Positions 1-7,144 of a stretch of DNA of 14,996 nt are shown in pieces. The stretch lies in the NCBI GenBank assembly GCA_903872255.1, contig CAIQJW010000019.1:1-14996 (forward strand), in the 5' to 3' direction. Source of the DNA: an uncultured delta proteobacterium. Its GTDB lineage: Bacteria; Desulfobacterota; Syntrophorhabdia; Syntrophorhabdales; Syntrophorhabdaceae. The notes beneath the pieces are model-generated. The model was not told the DNA's origin. It was given only the letters and a program-made list of their open reading frames with translations, and made no database searches. A program made the position numbers and the translations under genes. The stretch's first letter is position 1. Every line of letters begins with the position of its first letter.

Positions 1-948
1 GATCTTACCCGGAGTCTCCTTGCCTTCGGCAGGAAGCAACCGGTTACCCTCGCACCCCTTGGTATCAATGACACGATAAAAACGACGAAGAAACTGCTTA
101 AGAGGCTCCTCACCGAGGACATTGAACTTCACACCTCCCTTGCGGGAGATGATATGATCGTCATAGCCGACAGATCACAGATAGACCAGATCCTCTTCAA
201 CCTCGTCACCAACGCAAGGGACTCCATGCCGAAAGGGGGTAGACTCTCCATAGAAACCAAACCCTTCGAGATGGACGAAAAATTCAAAGAGCTTCACGGA
301 TACGGCAATCGCGGGAAATATGCGCTCCTGACAGTCTCTGATACCGGCTGCGGTATGGATGAATCAACAAGAGAAAAGATATTCGACCCCTTCTTCACCA
401 CGAAGGAGATCGGAAAGGGCACGGGACTCGGCCTCGCCACCGTCTACGGCATCGTGAAGCAACACAACGGGTACATCACCGTTGACAGCGAACCAGGCCA
501 TGGGACCACCTTCCGCATTTATCTCCCTGCGTCAGCGATGAGGAGCAACGAGGAGCGGCCCGCCGCACTTCCCATCGAAAGAGGCAATGAAACGGTCCTT
601 ATCGCCGAGGATGACGAAGGGGTAAGGCATTTCATACGGGAGGCGCTCCAGGAATACGGGTATAAGACCATCGAAGCCACAGACGGTGAAGATGCGATTG
701 ACAAATTCAACCGGCACCGCAACATAAACCTTGTGATCATCGACTCTATAATGCCGAGAAAAAATGGACGCGAGGTATATGAGGAGATACACGGGACAGA
801 CCCTGAAACCAGGGTACTCTTCACCAGCGGGTACACGAAGGACGTCATCCTCGACAAAGGGGTCGAGGATGGGGAATTCGACTTTATTCCTAAACCGTTG
901 TCACTCAACAAGCTCCTTCAGAAAGTCCGGGAAGTGCTGGACAGGTAG
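1..948 (+). CDS. Hybrid sensor histidine kinase with C-terminal receiver domain (5' end outside window)
   Basis: The frame is open from base 1, so only the last 315 residues are present. Residues 1-13 resemble the segment just after the phospho-accepting His in DHp domains (LTRSLLAFGRKQ), so the His itself is upstream of the window. A HATPase_c domain follows, with N-box NLVTNARDSM (Asn71), G1 box DTGCGMD, F box FDPFFTTK and G2 box GTGLGLATV. A short linker leads to a receiver domain at about 198-313 with acidic pair D204/D205, phospho-acceptor D248 (IIDSIMP) and K298 (PKP). By family knowledge it autophosphorylates on ATP and passes phosphate to its own receiver. No output domain follows, so signalling must continue to another protein or act by feedback. 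The sensor part and the signal are not visible. The ATG at 154 is internal, not the start. Confidence 0.93.
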   Translation, partial: DLTRSLLAFGRKQPVTLAPLGINDTIKTTKKLLKRLLTEDIELHTSLAGDDMIVIADRSQIDQILFNLVTNARDSMPKGGRLSIETKPFEMDEKFKELHGYGNRGKYALLTVSDTGCGMDESTREKIFDPFFTTKEIGKGTGLGLATVYGIVKQHNGYITVDSEPGHGTTFRIYLPASAMRSNEERPAALPIERGNETVLIAEDDEGVRHFIREALQEYGYKTIEATDGEDAIDKFNRHRNINLVIIDSIMPRKNGREVYEEIHGTDPETRVLFTSGYTKDVILDKGVEDGEFDFIPKPLSLNKLLQKVREVLDR

Positions 949-987
949 CTGACGCATTACAGTGAATTCACCATCGATGCTTCGTAT

Positions 988-1006
988 GATCTTTCCCCGA
1001 AAGATC
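988..1006. terminator. Short perfect hairpin between convergent genes
   Basis: GATCTTTC and GAAAGATC form an 8-bp perfect stem with a CCC loop, placed between the stop of the sensor kinase (948) and the stop of the minus-strand small gene (1017). Only a short TTTA follows on the plus strand, so as an intrinsic terminator it would be weak. It may end transcription from either side. Confidence 0.35.
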
Positions 1007-1016
1007 TTTAAGTCGA

Positions 1017-1286
1017 TCAGGCCTTTCCGTCCTTGTGGCTTTCAATAAACTCTTCGTATTCCGTAAGGAGGACGCTTCTGTACTCCCGGCGGATAACTTC
1101 AGAGTTCGAGATATAATTGCCCATCGCTTCTAATCCTGCAATGATCTCTTCAACCGTTTCCCTATCTGCCTTTTTGCCTACAGAGTGAAGCTCTGACATT
1201 ATCTCGTGCAAATTGTTGACAGCAACCTGCGTTCCGTCAATAAACCTCAGCGTGCGCCGGCTAACTGTCGGCGCGTTGGGATCCAC
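1017..1286 (-). CDS. Small hypothetical protein (89 aa)
   Basis: I do not recognise a named family. The 89-residue product is charged and has no signal peptide or membrane segment. It opens with a basic FIDGT segment (about 14-19), then amphipathic, probably helical stretches with the pattern NYIxxS...RREY...LLTEYEEF towards the C-terminus. This regular, non-repetitive composition looks like real protein rather than a shadow frame. The start is GTG at 1286, immediately preceded in frame by TGA, so no longer version is possible. The Shine-Dalgarno match (AGGATGAG) sits rather far upstream, so initiation is uncertain. An internal ATG at residue 30 would give a 60-residue product. It converges with the sensor kinase gene and lies 134 bases downstream of the phosphoesterase gene on the same strand, possibly co-transcribed. 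No function is proposed. Confidence 0.6.
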   Translation of the reverse strand: MDPNAPTVSRRTLRFIDGTQVAVNNLHEIMSELHSVGKKADRETVEEIIAGLEAMGNYISNSEVIRREYRSVLLTEYEEFIESHKDGKA

Positions 1287-1420
1287 TCAAGTAACTCATC
1301 CTACGACCTGGAAAATAGACATATTCAATCTCCTTCTTTAGATTCCCTGGTCCGAACATCCATCATCGGCCTTTCTGTAAGATAACATCCTGCCTGAAAA
1401 AAAGGTGTATTATGAAACAA

Positions 1421-2551
1421 CTATTGCCTGACTATTTCAAAAACCGTCACTTCAGGCGGGGTCAAAAAGCGTATGGGCGGCCCCCATGTGCCTGTACCTC
1501 TGTTGACATACAGTGCGGTATCATCATTGAGCGGATAAAGGCCGGCCACCATCGGAAATGACACCTGGGTAATGTACCTGAAAGGGTATACCTGTCCTCC
1601 GTGTGTATGGCCCGATAACTGAAGGTCGAAAAGTCCCAGCAATTTATTGTCAACTTCGGGGCGATGTTTGAGAAAGACCGTAAAGATATTCCGGGGGACG
1701 CCTTCGAGCAATTTCTTGTCTGTCACTGTACTTTGCATGCCCCAATGGCCCGCATCGTCCACACCGACGATATTAACCAGGTTCTTTACCGTAACAGACC
1801 TCTGGCGCAGTATTTCGAAACCGGCCTTTTGTGTAAAATCCTCGGAAATCTTCACGCCTGCGTGAAATTCGTGGTTCCCCATGATGGCATATTTCCCGTA
1901 GCGCGGCTGAACCTCCTTGAGTATGTCCGAAAGACCATTCAGGGTATTGATCTGGCCGTCCACAAGGTCGCCTGTCGATACTACTATGTCGGGCTTGATA
2001 TCCTTTATGATCTCAACCACCCGCCTTAACCGCACGTCCTTGTTAATGAGCCCGAGATGCACGTCGGAGATTTGTACTATGGTCAACTTGTTAATGCCGG
2101 GAGGAAGCTTCGATGTCTCGATACCGATCCGCTCCATACGGATAGTCCGCGCTTCATGATAACCATACACGGTTATCGCAATTGACGCTACTGCCGATAC
2201 GAGAAAAAAAACAAGGCCTGAATGGATCGTGTGCGGCAGATTGATCTTGGCTATGGAAGAAAAAATTATAATGCATAGCCGGCTGATATCGATGCTCACA
2301 GAGATGACAAAAAAGATAAAGATCGTCGACATCCAGATATACCCGCCGTACGCAAGGACACGAGCGATCCCTTCGTGTCCGCTATGTTCGAACGTGCGAA
2401 CCAGAAGCGGCATAAAAAGGCATAGCAGGAAGACAAATGCAAGTATGCTCCCCGTTATAAGACTGAACTTAAAGGCGTTCCGGGCCTTAATAAATACATA
2501 TGCGTGCAATACCGCATAGAGACTAAAGAATATGATGAAAAACATGCTCAT
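1421..2551 (-). CDS. Membrane-anchored calcineurin-like metallophosphoesterase
   Basis: The N-terminal 130 residues hold about four hydrophobic segments (near 2-20, 28-50, 70-95 and 110-130). A metallophosphoesterase domain follows with the standard two-metal motifs: D163-x-H165 (SDVHLG), GDLVDG (D195), GNHEF (N226, H227), a conserved LKHRPE and SGHTHGGQ (H315, H317). The architecture matches the YkuE/YaeI-like class of membrane phosphodiesterases. Some members of that class act on lipid or UDP-linked substrates, but the substrate here cannot be read from sequence. All expected metal ligands are present, so it should be active. The start ATG at 2551 has AAGGAA about five bases upstream. Two ATG codons lie at positions 1 and 3 of the frame; the first is chosen. 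The gene lies downstream of the oxidative-stress operon on the same strand, separated by a 203-base gap with a possible gene remnant. Confidence 0.9.
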   Translation of the reverse strand: MSMFFIIFFSLYAVLHAYVFIKARNAFKFSLITGSILAFVFLLCLFMPLLVRTFEHSGHEGIARVLAYGGYIWMSTIFIFFVISVSIDISRLCIIIFSSIAKINLPHTIHSGLVFFLVSAVASIAITVYGYHEARTIRMERIGIETSKLPPGINKLTIVQISDVHLGLINKDVRLRRVVEIIKDIKPDIVVSTGDLVDGQINTLNGLSDILKEVQPRYGKYAIMGNHEFHAGVKISEDFTQKAGFEILRQRSVTVKNLVNIVGVDDAGHWGMQSTVTDKKLLEGVPRNIFTVFLKHRPEVDNKLLGLFDLQLSGHTHGGQVYPFRYITQVSFPMVAGLYPLNDDTALYVNRGTGTWGPPIRFLTPPEVTVFEIVRQ

Positions 2552-2564
2552 GAGCTTTCCTTAT

Positions 2565-2578
2565 TCCTAACGCCTTAC
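2565..2578. repeat. Single-arm heptamer repeat, GCCTTAC type
   Basis: TCCTAAC followed by GCCTTAC, then GCC, forms two tandem 7-base units matching the right arm of the larger element at 9513-9584. It lies in the 33-base gap between the start of the phosphoesterase gene and the stop of the putative membrane-protein remnant. No inverse arm was found nearby. Confidence 0.45.
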
Positions 2579-2583
2579 GCCAT

Positions 2584-2722
2584 TTATATTCCTGCCGCGC
2601 GGGCGATGCCGTATGCTGCCATTCCCATGAGATACGAAAGGACGAGCATGAAAACAACGGAACCGCCCGTTTAGAAGAAGACGGGCAGCAAGGTCCAGGG
2701 CCGTCACCCGGATGATAAGCAT
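2584..2722 (-). pseudogene. Putative frameshifted C-terminal remnant of a membrane protein
   Basis: Reading minus from the ATG at 2722 gives about 19 plausible residues (MLIIRVTALDLAARLLLNG). The frame then becomes nonsense. One base shift near the CTTCTTCTAAACGGGCGG tract continues it as GSVVFMLVLSYLMGMAAYGI and then ARAAGI with a stop at 2584. The second part is a textbook transmembrane helix ending a protein. The combined stretch of 139 bases is not a multiple of three, as expected of one frameshift. It could be the tail of a transporter; the last helix is loosely like the C-terminus of FeoB, but this is only an impression. Alternatively the 21-codon ORF 2584-2649 is a genuine small membrane peptide, though no ribosome site precedes it. 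An in-frame TGA lies just upstream of 2722, so the rest of the gene is missing here. Confidence 0.3.
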
Positions 2723-2754
2723 ATTTCAATTGCGGATTTGCCTATTGTTAAGAG

Positions 2755-3324
2755 TTAATGAGCCGATAGATTTCTCGCCGCTTCGTAAACGTCCTGCAGG
2801 GCCGCGGGATGGTTCCTGATGCCTGCCTGATTGTCTATTCCCAGGTAAGCCAGGGTCTTGTGCTCTTCAACGCTGATGCTCCTGAAAAACGCAGTCGCAG
2901 TCGCCGCTGAACAATCTGCCCCGATCTGCCTTTTCATTCCCCCCACCAGTATAAGCAGCCCTTTTCTGTGGACCTTTCCCTCGATGGGCATATTGTGAAT
3001 GTATTTTTCACACCAGAATGGCTGGCACCGGTCGATCATGATCTTCGCCTGGGCGGACAGGCCGCTGAAATATATCGGGGAGGCCAGTATGACCCGGTCG
3101 GCCTTTCTGACAGCCGGATATATCTGCTGCATTTTATCTTTGATGACGCATACACGGGTTTCGGTGCACCCGCCGCAATTCTGGCACGGCTTGATATCCA
3201 TGTCGTTCAGCCTGAAATAATCGACCCGGTTTAGCTGCCGGTCGATGCCTTTTAAGGCCGATTGAACGAGAAGGTCAGTGTTGCCGCCAATTTTGGGACT
3301 TCCATTGAACACGAGAATTCTCAC
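2755..3324 (-). CDS. Iron-sulfur flavoprotein (Isf-like), flavodoxin/NADPH-dependent FMN reductase family
   Basis: The product opens with the FMN phosphate-binding loop FNGSPKIGGNT and continues as a flavodoxin-like fold with ASPIYFSGLSAQ near residues 80-91. A compact cysteine cluster C47-x2-C50-x2-C53-x5-C59 matches the [4Fe-4S] motif described for archaeal and anaerobe Isf proteins, which shuttle electrons between ferredoxin and acceptors such as O2 or H2O2. Plain FMN reductases lack these cysteines. The start is GTG at 3324, with GGGGGAT six bases upstream; a TTG four codons earlier keeps the frame open but would place that site inside the gene. The length of 189 residues suits the family. 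It is the third gene of an apparent operon after the flavodiiron protein and rubrerythrin (72-base gap), which supports a role in oxygen or peroxide reduction. Confidence 0.85.
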   Translation of the reverse strand: MRILVFNGSPKIGGNTDLLVQSALKGIDRQLNRVDYFRLNDMDIKPCQNCGGCTETRVCVIKDKMQQIYPAVRKADRVILASPIYFSGLSAQAKIMIDRCQPFWCEKYIHNMPIEGKVHRKGLLILVGGMKRQIGADCSAATATAFFRSISVEEHKTLAYLGIDNQAGIRNHPAALQDVYEAARNLSAH

Positions 3325-3347
3325 AATATCCCCCAAGCAAGATAATG

Positions 3348-3375
3348 CCGGGAAAGCTAGGGAACGCCTTCCCGG
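3348..3375. other. Alternative hairpins between rubrerythrin and Isf genes
   Basis: CCGGGAA (3348-3354) can pair with TTCCCGG (3369-3375) around a 14-base loop. The same TTCCC can instead pair with GGGAA at 3360-3364 around a 4-base loop. The two folds exclude each other. No T tract follows on either strand, so a role as RNA processing or partial read-through site is only a guess. Confidence 0.3.
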
Positions 3376-3396
3376 CTCATAATCAGTATTTTATAT

Positions 3397-3894
3397 CTAG
3401 CCCACCTTATAGAAGGCCATCTTCTTTGCCTTGCATACAGGACATTCATCAGGAGGCTCGGCTCCTTCGACCGTATTGCCGCATACCTTGCATACCCAAT
3501 AATCGGCCTCTTCGTTCTTCCCGATATCATTGAGAGCCTTCTGGTACAGCTCCGCATGCACTTTTTCGACATCGTTTGCATACTGAAAGGTCCTGAGCGC
3601 GCCGTTATTCCCGGCTGCTTTTGCCTCGTCTATCATTGCCGGGTACATTGATTTGAACTCATGCGTTTCCCCGTCGATCGCCTCTTCCAGGTTTTCTTTC
3701 GTACCCCTGATCCCTTTCAGTTCCCTCAGGTGATTATGGGCATGAATGGTCTCCGCCTCTGCGGCAGCCCTGAATAGCTTCGCAACCTGTTTGAAGCCCT
3801 CGGCATCCGCCTTTGCGGCGAACGCAAGATATTTCCTGTTGGCCTGTGACTCGCCCGCAAATGCTTCCTGAAGGTTTTCTTCTGTTTTTGACAT
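3397..3894 (-). CDS. rbr: Rubrerythrin
   Basis: This 165-residue protein has a ferritin-like four-helix diiron domain followed by a rubredoxin-like tail. Diiron ligands are visible as E15, E48 with H51 (EAETIHAH), E76 and E79 (GETHEF) and E110 with H113 (DVEKVHA). The C-terminal Fe(Cys)4 site is C135-x2-C138 and C151-x2-C154. Rubrerythrins reduce hydrogen peroxide to water in the cytoplasm of anaerobes, taking electrons through the rubredoxin site. It is shorter than the 191-residue Desulfovibrio protein, the difference lying mainly between helices of the diiron domain. A strong AGGGAGGA site precedes the ATG at 3894. It follows the flavodiiron gene by 33 bases on the same strand, so the two are almost certainly co-transcribed. 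Confidence 0.96.
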   Translation of the reverse strand: MSKTEENLQEAFAGESQANRKYLAFAAKADAEGFKQVAKLFRAAAEAETIHAHNHLRELKGIRGTKENLEEAIDGETHEFKSMYPAMIDEAKAAGNNGALRTFQYANDVEKVHAELYQKALNDIGKNEEADYWVCKVCGNTVEGAEPPDECPVCKAKKMAFYKVG

Positions 3895-3927
3895 AAATCC
3901 TCCCTTTTTGAATTCTCCCGGACCCTC

Positions 3928-5151
3928 TTAAATGTTTTCGAATTTCGCGTGATATTCTTTCAGCCTCTTCGCGAAATTCTGACCGAATTCGTAGCATTTA
4001 TCCCTGTCTTCGCTCGATGGCTTATAAAGGACCTGCAACCCGGGCTCAAACACTTCGAGTCCCATCTGTGCGAATCCGGCATAGGCACCCTTAACGGCGC
4101 CTCCGCCCCAGCCGTAGCTGCCGAACCCTCCTATCATCCTGTCTTTCGGCCTTAAGCCGGCAAGGTGGTAGAGAAATTCCGCGACCGACGGGAACATGAC
4201 GTTATTAATGGTCGGCGTGCCAATGAGACAGCCGCGCGATCTCCAGAATTCCTTTATCGCGACACTCATCGGGGATGCCCTGAGTTTTATGATCTTGCAC
4301 GGAACGCCTTCATCCTTTATGCCGTTCATGATGGGATCGCACATCAGTTCGGTCGAGTGCCACATTGTATCATAGATGATGACGGCGCTGAGATCAGCTT
4401 TGCCTTTGGCAAGTTCCAGGTACCTGTTAAGGATATACCCCGGGTCTTTTCGCCATATGATGCCGTGGTCCGGCGCTATCATGTCGATCTCGAGGCCGAG
4501 TTTGACAACCTCTTCGATCTTTCCCTGTATCAGCTTTCCGAAAGGCATCAGGATGTTTGCGTAGTAATCGACGATCGCGTCATCGAGTTCGAACCGGGAA
4601 TGACAGGAAAAGAACTCATCGTCGAACCTGGCCGCTGATGCCATATGCTGGCCGAAAGCATCCTGCGATATGAGAAGCTTTGCCTCTTTTATGTATGTCA
4701 CCATGGAATCAGGCCAGTGAAGCATGGGGGTTTCAAGAAAGGTAAGGGTATATTTCCCGGTATTCAGGGTATCCCCGCTTTTTACGACCTTGAATTTCCA
4801 GCCCGATGTGTCGAAATGCCGGTCAAGGCCCTTTTTCCCGCGGTCTGTAATATATATCGTTGCATCGGGCGCATACTCCATGACCGTGGCTATGCTGCTT
4901 GCATGGTCAGGTTCGATATGGTTGATGACTATATTCTTGATCTTTTTCGGATCAACAAGACGTTTGATGTTCTCGACTGCTACCCTATCAAAATCATGTT
5001 TGACTGTATCGAGGAGAGTTACCTGCTCATCCATGATAAGGTAATTATTATAGGTAGTGCCATTCGGCGTGATATAGCCGTGAAAGTCCCGTACGGCCCA
5101 ATCAATCACTCCAACCCAGTAAATATCAGGTTTGATCTCTATCGGTTTCAT
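3928..5151 (-). CDS. fprA: Flavodiiron protein (A-type flavoprotein, O2/NO reductase)
   Basis: Residues 1-250 are a metallo-beta-lactamase-like domain with the diiron ligands H78-x-E80-x-D82-H83 (NHIEPDH), H145 (LHWPDSM), D164 (SQDAFG) and H229 (APDHG). Residues 253-400 are a flavodoxin domain whose FMN loop is YDTMWHSTELM. There is no extra C-terminal rubredoxin or reductase domain, so it is a minimal class A enzyme of the usual 400-residue length. Family members reduce O2 to water or NO to N2O in the cytoplasm with electrons from rubredoxin or a similar donor. The ATG at 5151 is preceded by a very good AAGGAGGG. It is the first gene of the operon with rubrerythrin and the Isf-like protein. 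No rubredoxin gene is present in the window, so the donor may be one of those two partners or a distant gene. Confidence 0.95.
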   Translation of the reverse strand: MKPIEIKPDIYWVGVIDWAVRDFHGYITPNGTTYNNYLIMDEQVTLLDTVKHDFDRVAVENIKRLVDPKKIKNIVINHIEPDHASSIATVMEYAPDATIYITDRGKKGLDRHFDTSGWKFKVVKSGDTLNTGKYTLTFLETPMLHWPDSMVTYIKEAKLLISQDAFGQHMASAARFDDEFFSCHSRFELDDAIVDYYANILMPFGKLIQGKIEEVVKLGLEIDMIAPDHGIIWRKDPGYILNRYLELAKGKADLSAVIIYDTMWHSTELMCDPIMNGIKDEGVPCKIIKLRASPMSVAIKEFWRSRGCLIGTPTINNVMFPSVAEFLYHLAGLRPKDRMIGGFGSYGWGGGAVKGAYAGFAQMGLEVFEPGLQVLYKPSSEDRDKCYEFGQNFAKRLKEYHAKFENI

Positions 5152-5231
5152 TTACCCTCCTTAGTGTGTGCTTTGTGTGCCAAAGCCATCCGGCGATTTT
5201 TAAAAGAAATGCAGCACAAAAAGCAATGGTC

Positions 5232-5270
5232 AAAAAAACGGGCAAAACCTGCGGAAAGTTTCACCCGTTT
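5232..5270 (-). terminator. Intrinsic terminator after ctpA
   Basis: On the minus strand AAACGGG (5270-5264) pairs with CCCGTTT (5242-5236), with an inner AAAC/GTTT helper stem, and seven T residues run out to 5232. It lies just past the ctpA stop and would separate ctpA from the flavodiiron operon. A second perfect inverted repeat, TCCTGAC-gtgt-GTCAGGA at 5278-5295, overlaps the ctpA stop codon and may add to it. Confidence 0.75.
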
Positions 5271-5289
5271 ATGATTGTCCTGACGTGTG

Positions 5290-6603
5290 TCAGGAAGCCT
5301 TACCCCTTAAGGCCTCCCAACCCTTTAAGATCTGTAAACCCATGTAAAGCTGGAAATCTTCATCTTCCAGATTCTTGATCGAAAAATCCTCCGGCCTTTT
5401 TACGACAGGGTTTTTGTCCGTCTTCTTCTCAAGGTCTTTTTCGGTAAGCGGGGCCATCTTTTCCCGGGATTTTACAAAATTGCTCTCAACCGTAATATCC
5501 GGGACGATCCCTTCTGACTGGATCGACCTGCCCTTGGGCGTATAATACTTCGCAGTCGTAAGCCTCACCGCCGAGCCGTCACCAAGCGGGAATATCGTCT
5601 GCACCGAACCTTTTCCGAAGCTTTTTGTACCCACGATGACAGCACGCTTATAATCCTGCAATGCCCCGGCAACGATCTCTGAGGCGCTTGCGCTGCCTTC
5701 ATTAACCAGGACCACCATCGGGCCGGCATATTTGACGCCTTTCTTCTGCGCATAAAATTTCACCTTGTTTTCTTCGGAATTGCGCTTTCCGGCCCTTCCC
5801 TCGATGGACACGATAAGGCCTTCAGGGATGAATCTGTCTGATACCTCTACGGCCTGTTCGAGAAGTCCACCCGGATCATTTCTGAGATCGAGGACCAACC
5901 CTTTAAGCGGCTTGCCCTTATTGGACTTTTCAAGCTCTTTCAACGCATTGTCGAGGTCCTTTGATGTCTTTTCCTGGAATTGTGCCAGCCTAATATATCC
6001 GTATTCATCGGAAATCATTCTATATTTGATGCTTTTGACCGTTATGGTATCGCGGACGACCGTATATTCCTTCAGGCCCTGGGTCCCTTCTCTCGCAACC
6101 GTAAGCGTGACTGCCTTGCCCTTCGGCCCCCTGATGAGCTTTACGACATCCATCAGGCCCATATTCTTCGTGTTTTTACCGTCTATCTTGACGATGTGAT
6201 CACCCGACTTCATACCGGCTTTAAAGGCCGGTGTATCCTCTATCGGCGTGATGACTATCGGGAAGCCGTCCTTGATCGTTATTTCGATGCCTATCCCGCC
6301 AAATTCCCCTTTTGTATCGGTCTGCATTTCCTTATACATATCCGGTGGAAGAAATGACGAATGCGGGTCCAGGGACTCCAGTATACCCTTGATAGCGGCA
6401 TACACAATGTCCTTGTCCTTGACCTCTTCGACATAATTGCGCTTAACAAGGTCAATAACATCGGAAAAAGTCCTCAGGTATTCATATATCTCCTTATTCT
6501 CCCCCCCTTGCGCGGTTTTTTTACCCTGGGCACCGATCATGATCCCAAGTAAAAAGACCGACACAAAAAAGAGGCTCAAGAAGACTTTGGTTTTTTTGCT
6601 CAT
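5290..6603 (-). CDS. ctpA: Carboxy-terminal processing peptidase (S41 family) with PDZ domain
   Basis: The 437-residue product starts with a signal or anchor sequence (MSKKTK, then hydrophobic residues 7-24), so it acts outside the cytoplasmic membrane. A CTP N-terminal helical region follows, then a PDZ domain at about 100-172 (GEFGGIGIEI ... AGMKSGDHI) and the S41 protease domain. The catalytic pair is S306 in GSASASEI and K331 in SFGKGSVQT; the 25-residue spacing equals that of E. coli Prc and B. subtilis CtpB. The PDZ domain selects substrate C-termini and the protease degrades or trims envelope proteins. The start ATG at 6603 has GGAGGT six bases upstream. It has its own promoter (6625-6653) and terminator (5232-5270), so it appears monocistronic. 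In-frame truncation or frameshift is not seen. Confidence 0.95.
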   Translation of the reverse strand: MSKKTKVFLSLFFVSVFLLGIMIGAQGKKTAQGGENKEIYEYLRTFSDVIDLVKRNYVEEVKDKDIVYAAIKGILESLDPHSSFLPPDMYKEMQTDTKGEFGGIGIEITIKDGFPIVITPIEDTPAFKAGMKSGDHIVKIDGKNTKNMGLMDVVKLIRGPKGKAVTLTVAREGTQGLKEYTVVRDTITVKSIKYRMISDEYGYIRLAQFQEKTSKDLDNALKELEKSNKGKPLKGLVLDLRNDPGGLLEQAVEVSDRFIPEGLIVSIEGRAGKRNSEENKVKFYAQKKGVKYAGPMVVLVNEGSASASEIVAGALQDYKRAVIVGTKSFGKGSVQTIFPLGDGSAVRLTTAKYYTPKGRSIQSEGIVPDITVESNFVKSREKMAPLTEKDLEKKTDKNPVVKRPEDFSIKNLEDEDFQLYMGLQILKGWEALRGKAS

Positions 6604-6624
6604 GCGACCTCCGTAGTAATGATG

Positions 6625-6653
6625 ATGATACTACAATAATGATGAAGTTTCAA
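6625..6653 (-). promoter_or_regulatory. Sigma70-type promoter for ctpA
   Basis: Reading minus, TTGAAA (6653-6648) is followed after 17 bases by TATCAT (6630-6625); each box matches five of six consensus positions. The implied transcript would start roughly a dozen bases before the Shine-Dalgarno site of ctpA, giving a very short leader. Confidence 0.5.
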
Positions 6654-6720
6654 CCATCTGACGATACATAGCCACGGTTTGCTTCACGCCCTATCTGACC
6701 GGGCTCTTCGGAAAAACGTG

Positions 6721-6748
6721 TTGCAATACGACAACCCCTTATTATAAT
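6721..6748 (+). promoter_or_regulatory. Sigma70-type promoter for the GYD gene
   Basis: TTGCAA (6721-6726) and a perfect TATAAT (6743-6748) are separated by 16 bases, 27 bases before the start codon of the GYD gene. The -35 box is only a four-of-six match and the spacing is one short of ideal, so the -10 box carries most of the support. Confidence 0.55.
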
Positions 6749-6775
6749 ATTGTCAAAGATAAGAGGGGTGATTGT

Positions 6776-7060
6776 ATGCCAATATATATTCTCGTCAGCA
6801 AGTTGACCAATGAAGGGCGCAAAACGATCAAAAACCATCCTGAACGGATCAGAGAGGTCGATCAGGAGATTGAAAAGATGGGTGCAAAGGTCATTGCCCA
6901 GTATGCAACGCTGGGTAAATACGATTTTATAAACATTCTCGAGGCTCCCGACAACGAAACGATAGCCCGGGTTTCAACAGAGCTCGGTTCCCGCGGTACC
7001 GTCGAGATCACAACATTGTCCGCCATACCCATATTTGAATTCGTGAAGAAGATGGGTTGA
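6776..7060 (+). CDS. GYD-domain protein
   Basis: The 94-residue product begins MPIYILVSKLTNEGRKTIK and contains GKYDFINILEAPD, followed by a region ending TLSAIPIFEFVKK. This layout is that of the GYD family (named for a Gly-Tyr-Asp motif; here the equivalent reads GKYD), small alpha/beta dimeric-barrel-like proteins of unknown biochemical role. It has no signal peptide or membrane segment, so it should be cytoplasmic. AGAGGGG lies about eight bases before the ATG at 6776. It stands alone between its own promoter and a strong terminator and is divergent from ctpA, so context does not reveal a pathway. The family assignment is good; no function should be read from it. Confidence 0.85.
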   Translation: MPIYILVSKLTNEGRKTIKNHPERIREVDQEIEKMGAKVIAQYATLGKYDFINILEAPDNETIARVSTELGSRGTVEITTLSAIPIFEFVKKMG

Positions 7061-7077
7061 TCAAAAACGCCAATAAT

Positions 7078-7118
7078 AAAAAAGCCCGGATAACAGGCAA
7101 AGTTATCCGGGCTTTTTT
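7078..7118. terminator. Strong bidirectional intrinsic terminator
   Basis: GCCCGGATAAC (7084-7094) and GTTATCCGGGC (7102-7112) form a perfect 11-bp stem with a 7-base loop. Six A residues precede it and six T residues follow it, so it works on both strands. It sits between the stops of the convergent GYD and acyl-CoA dehydrogenase genes. Confidence 0.95.
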
Positions 7119-7144
7119 ATTCTCTGATATGGGATGAACTTTCT

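Noticed and set aside
2523..2729. 68-codon minus-strand frame from a TTG start overlapping the phosphoesterase start
   Set aside because: Composition is poor in ordinary protein features and it overlaps the true start of the phosphoesterase; the other two frames of this stretch fit a membrane-protein remnant better.
3325..3336. TTG as start of the Isf gene, four codons upstream
   Set aside because: The GTG at 3324 is correctly spaced from a GGGGGAT site, and the product then begins directly with the flavodoxin strand.
5152..5231. Candidate promoter (TTGACC) for the flavodiiron operon
   Set aside because: No acceptable -10 box at 16-18 bases; the TTGACC is part of the ctpA terminator tract.
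4165..5274. Two plus-strand open frames of 157 and 209 codons opposite the flavodiiron gene
   Set aside because: They are antisense to a gene with all diiron and FMN motifs and show no recognisable protein features.
5765..6357. Plus-strand open frames opposite ctpA
   Set aside because: Shadow frames of a complete S41 protease gene; no motifs of their own.
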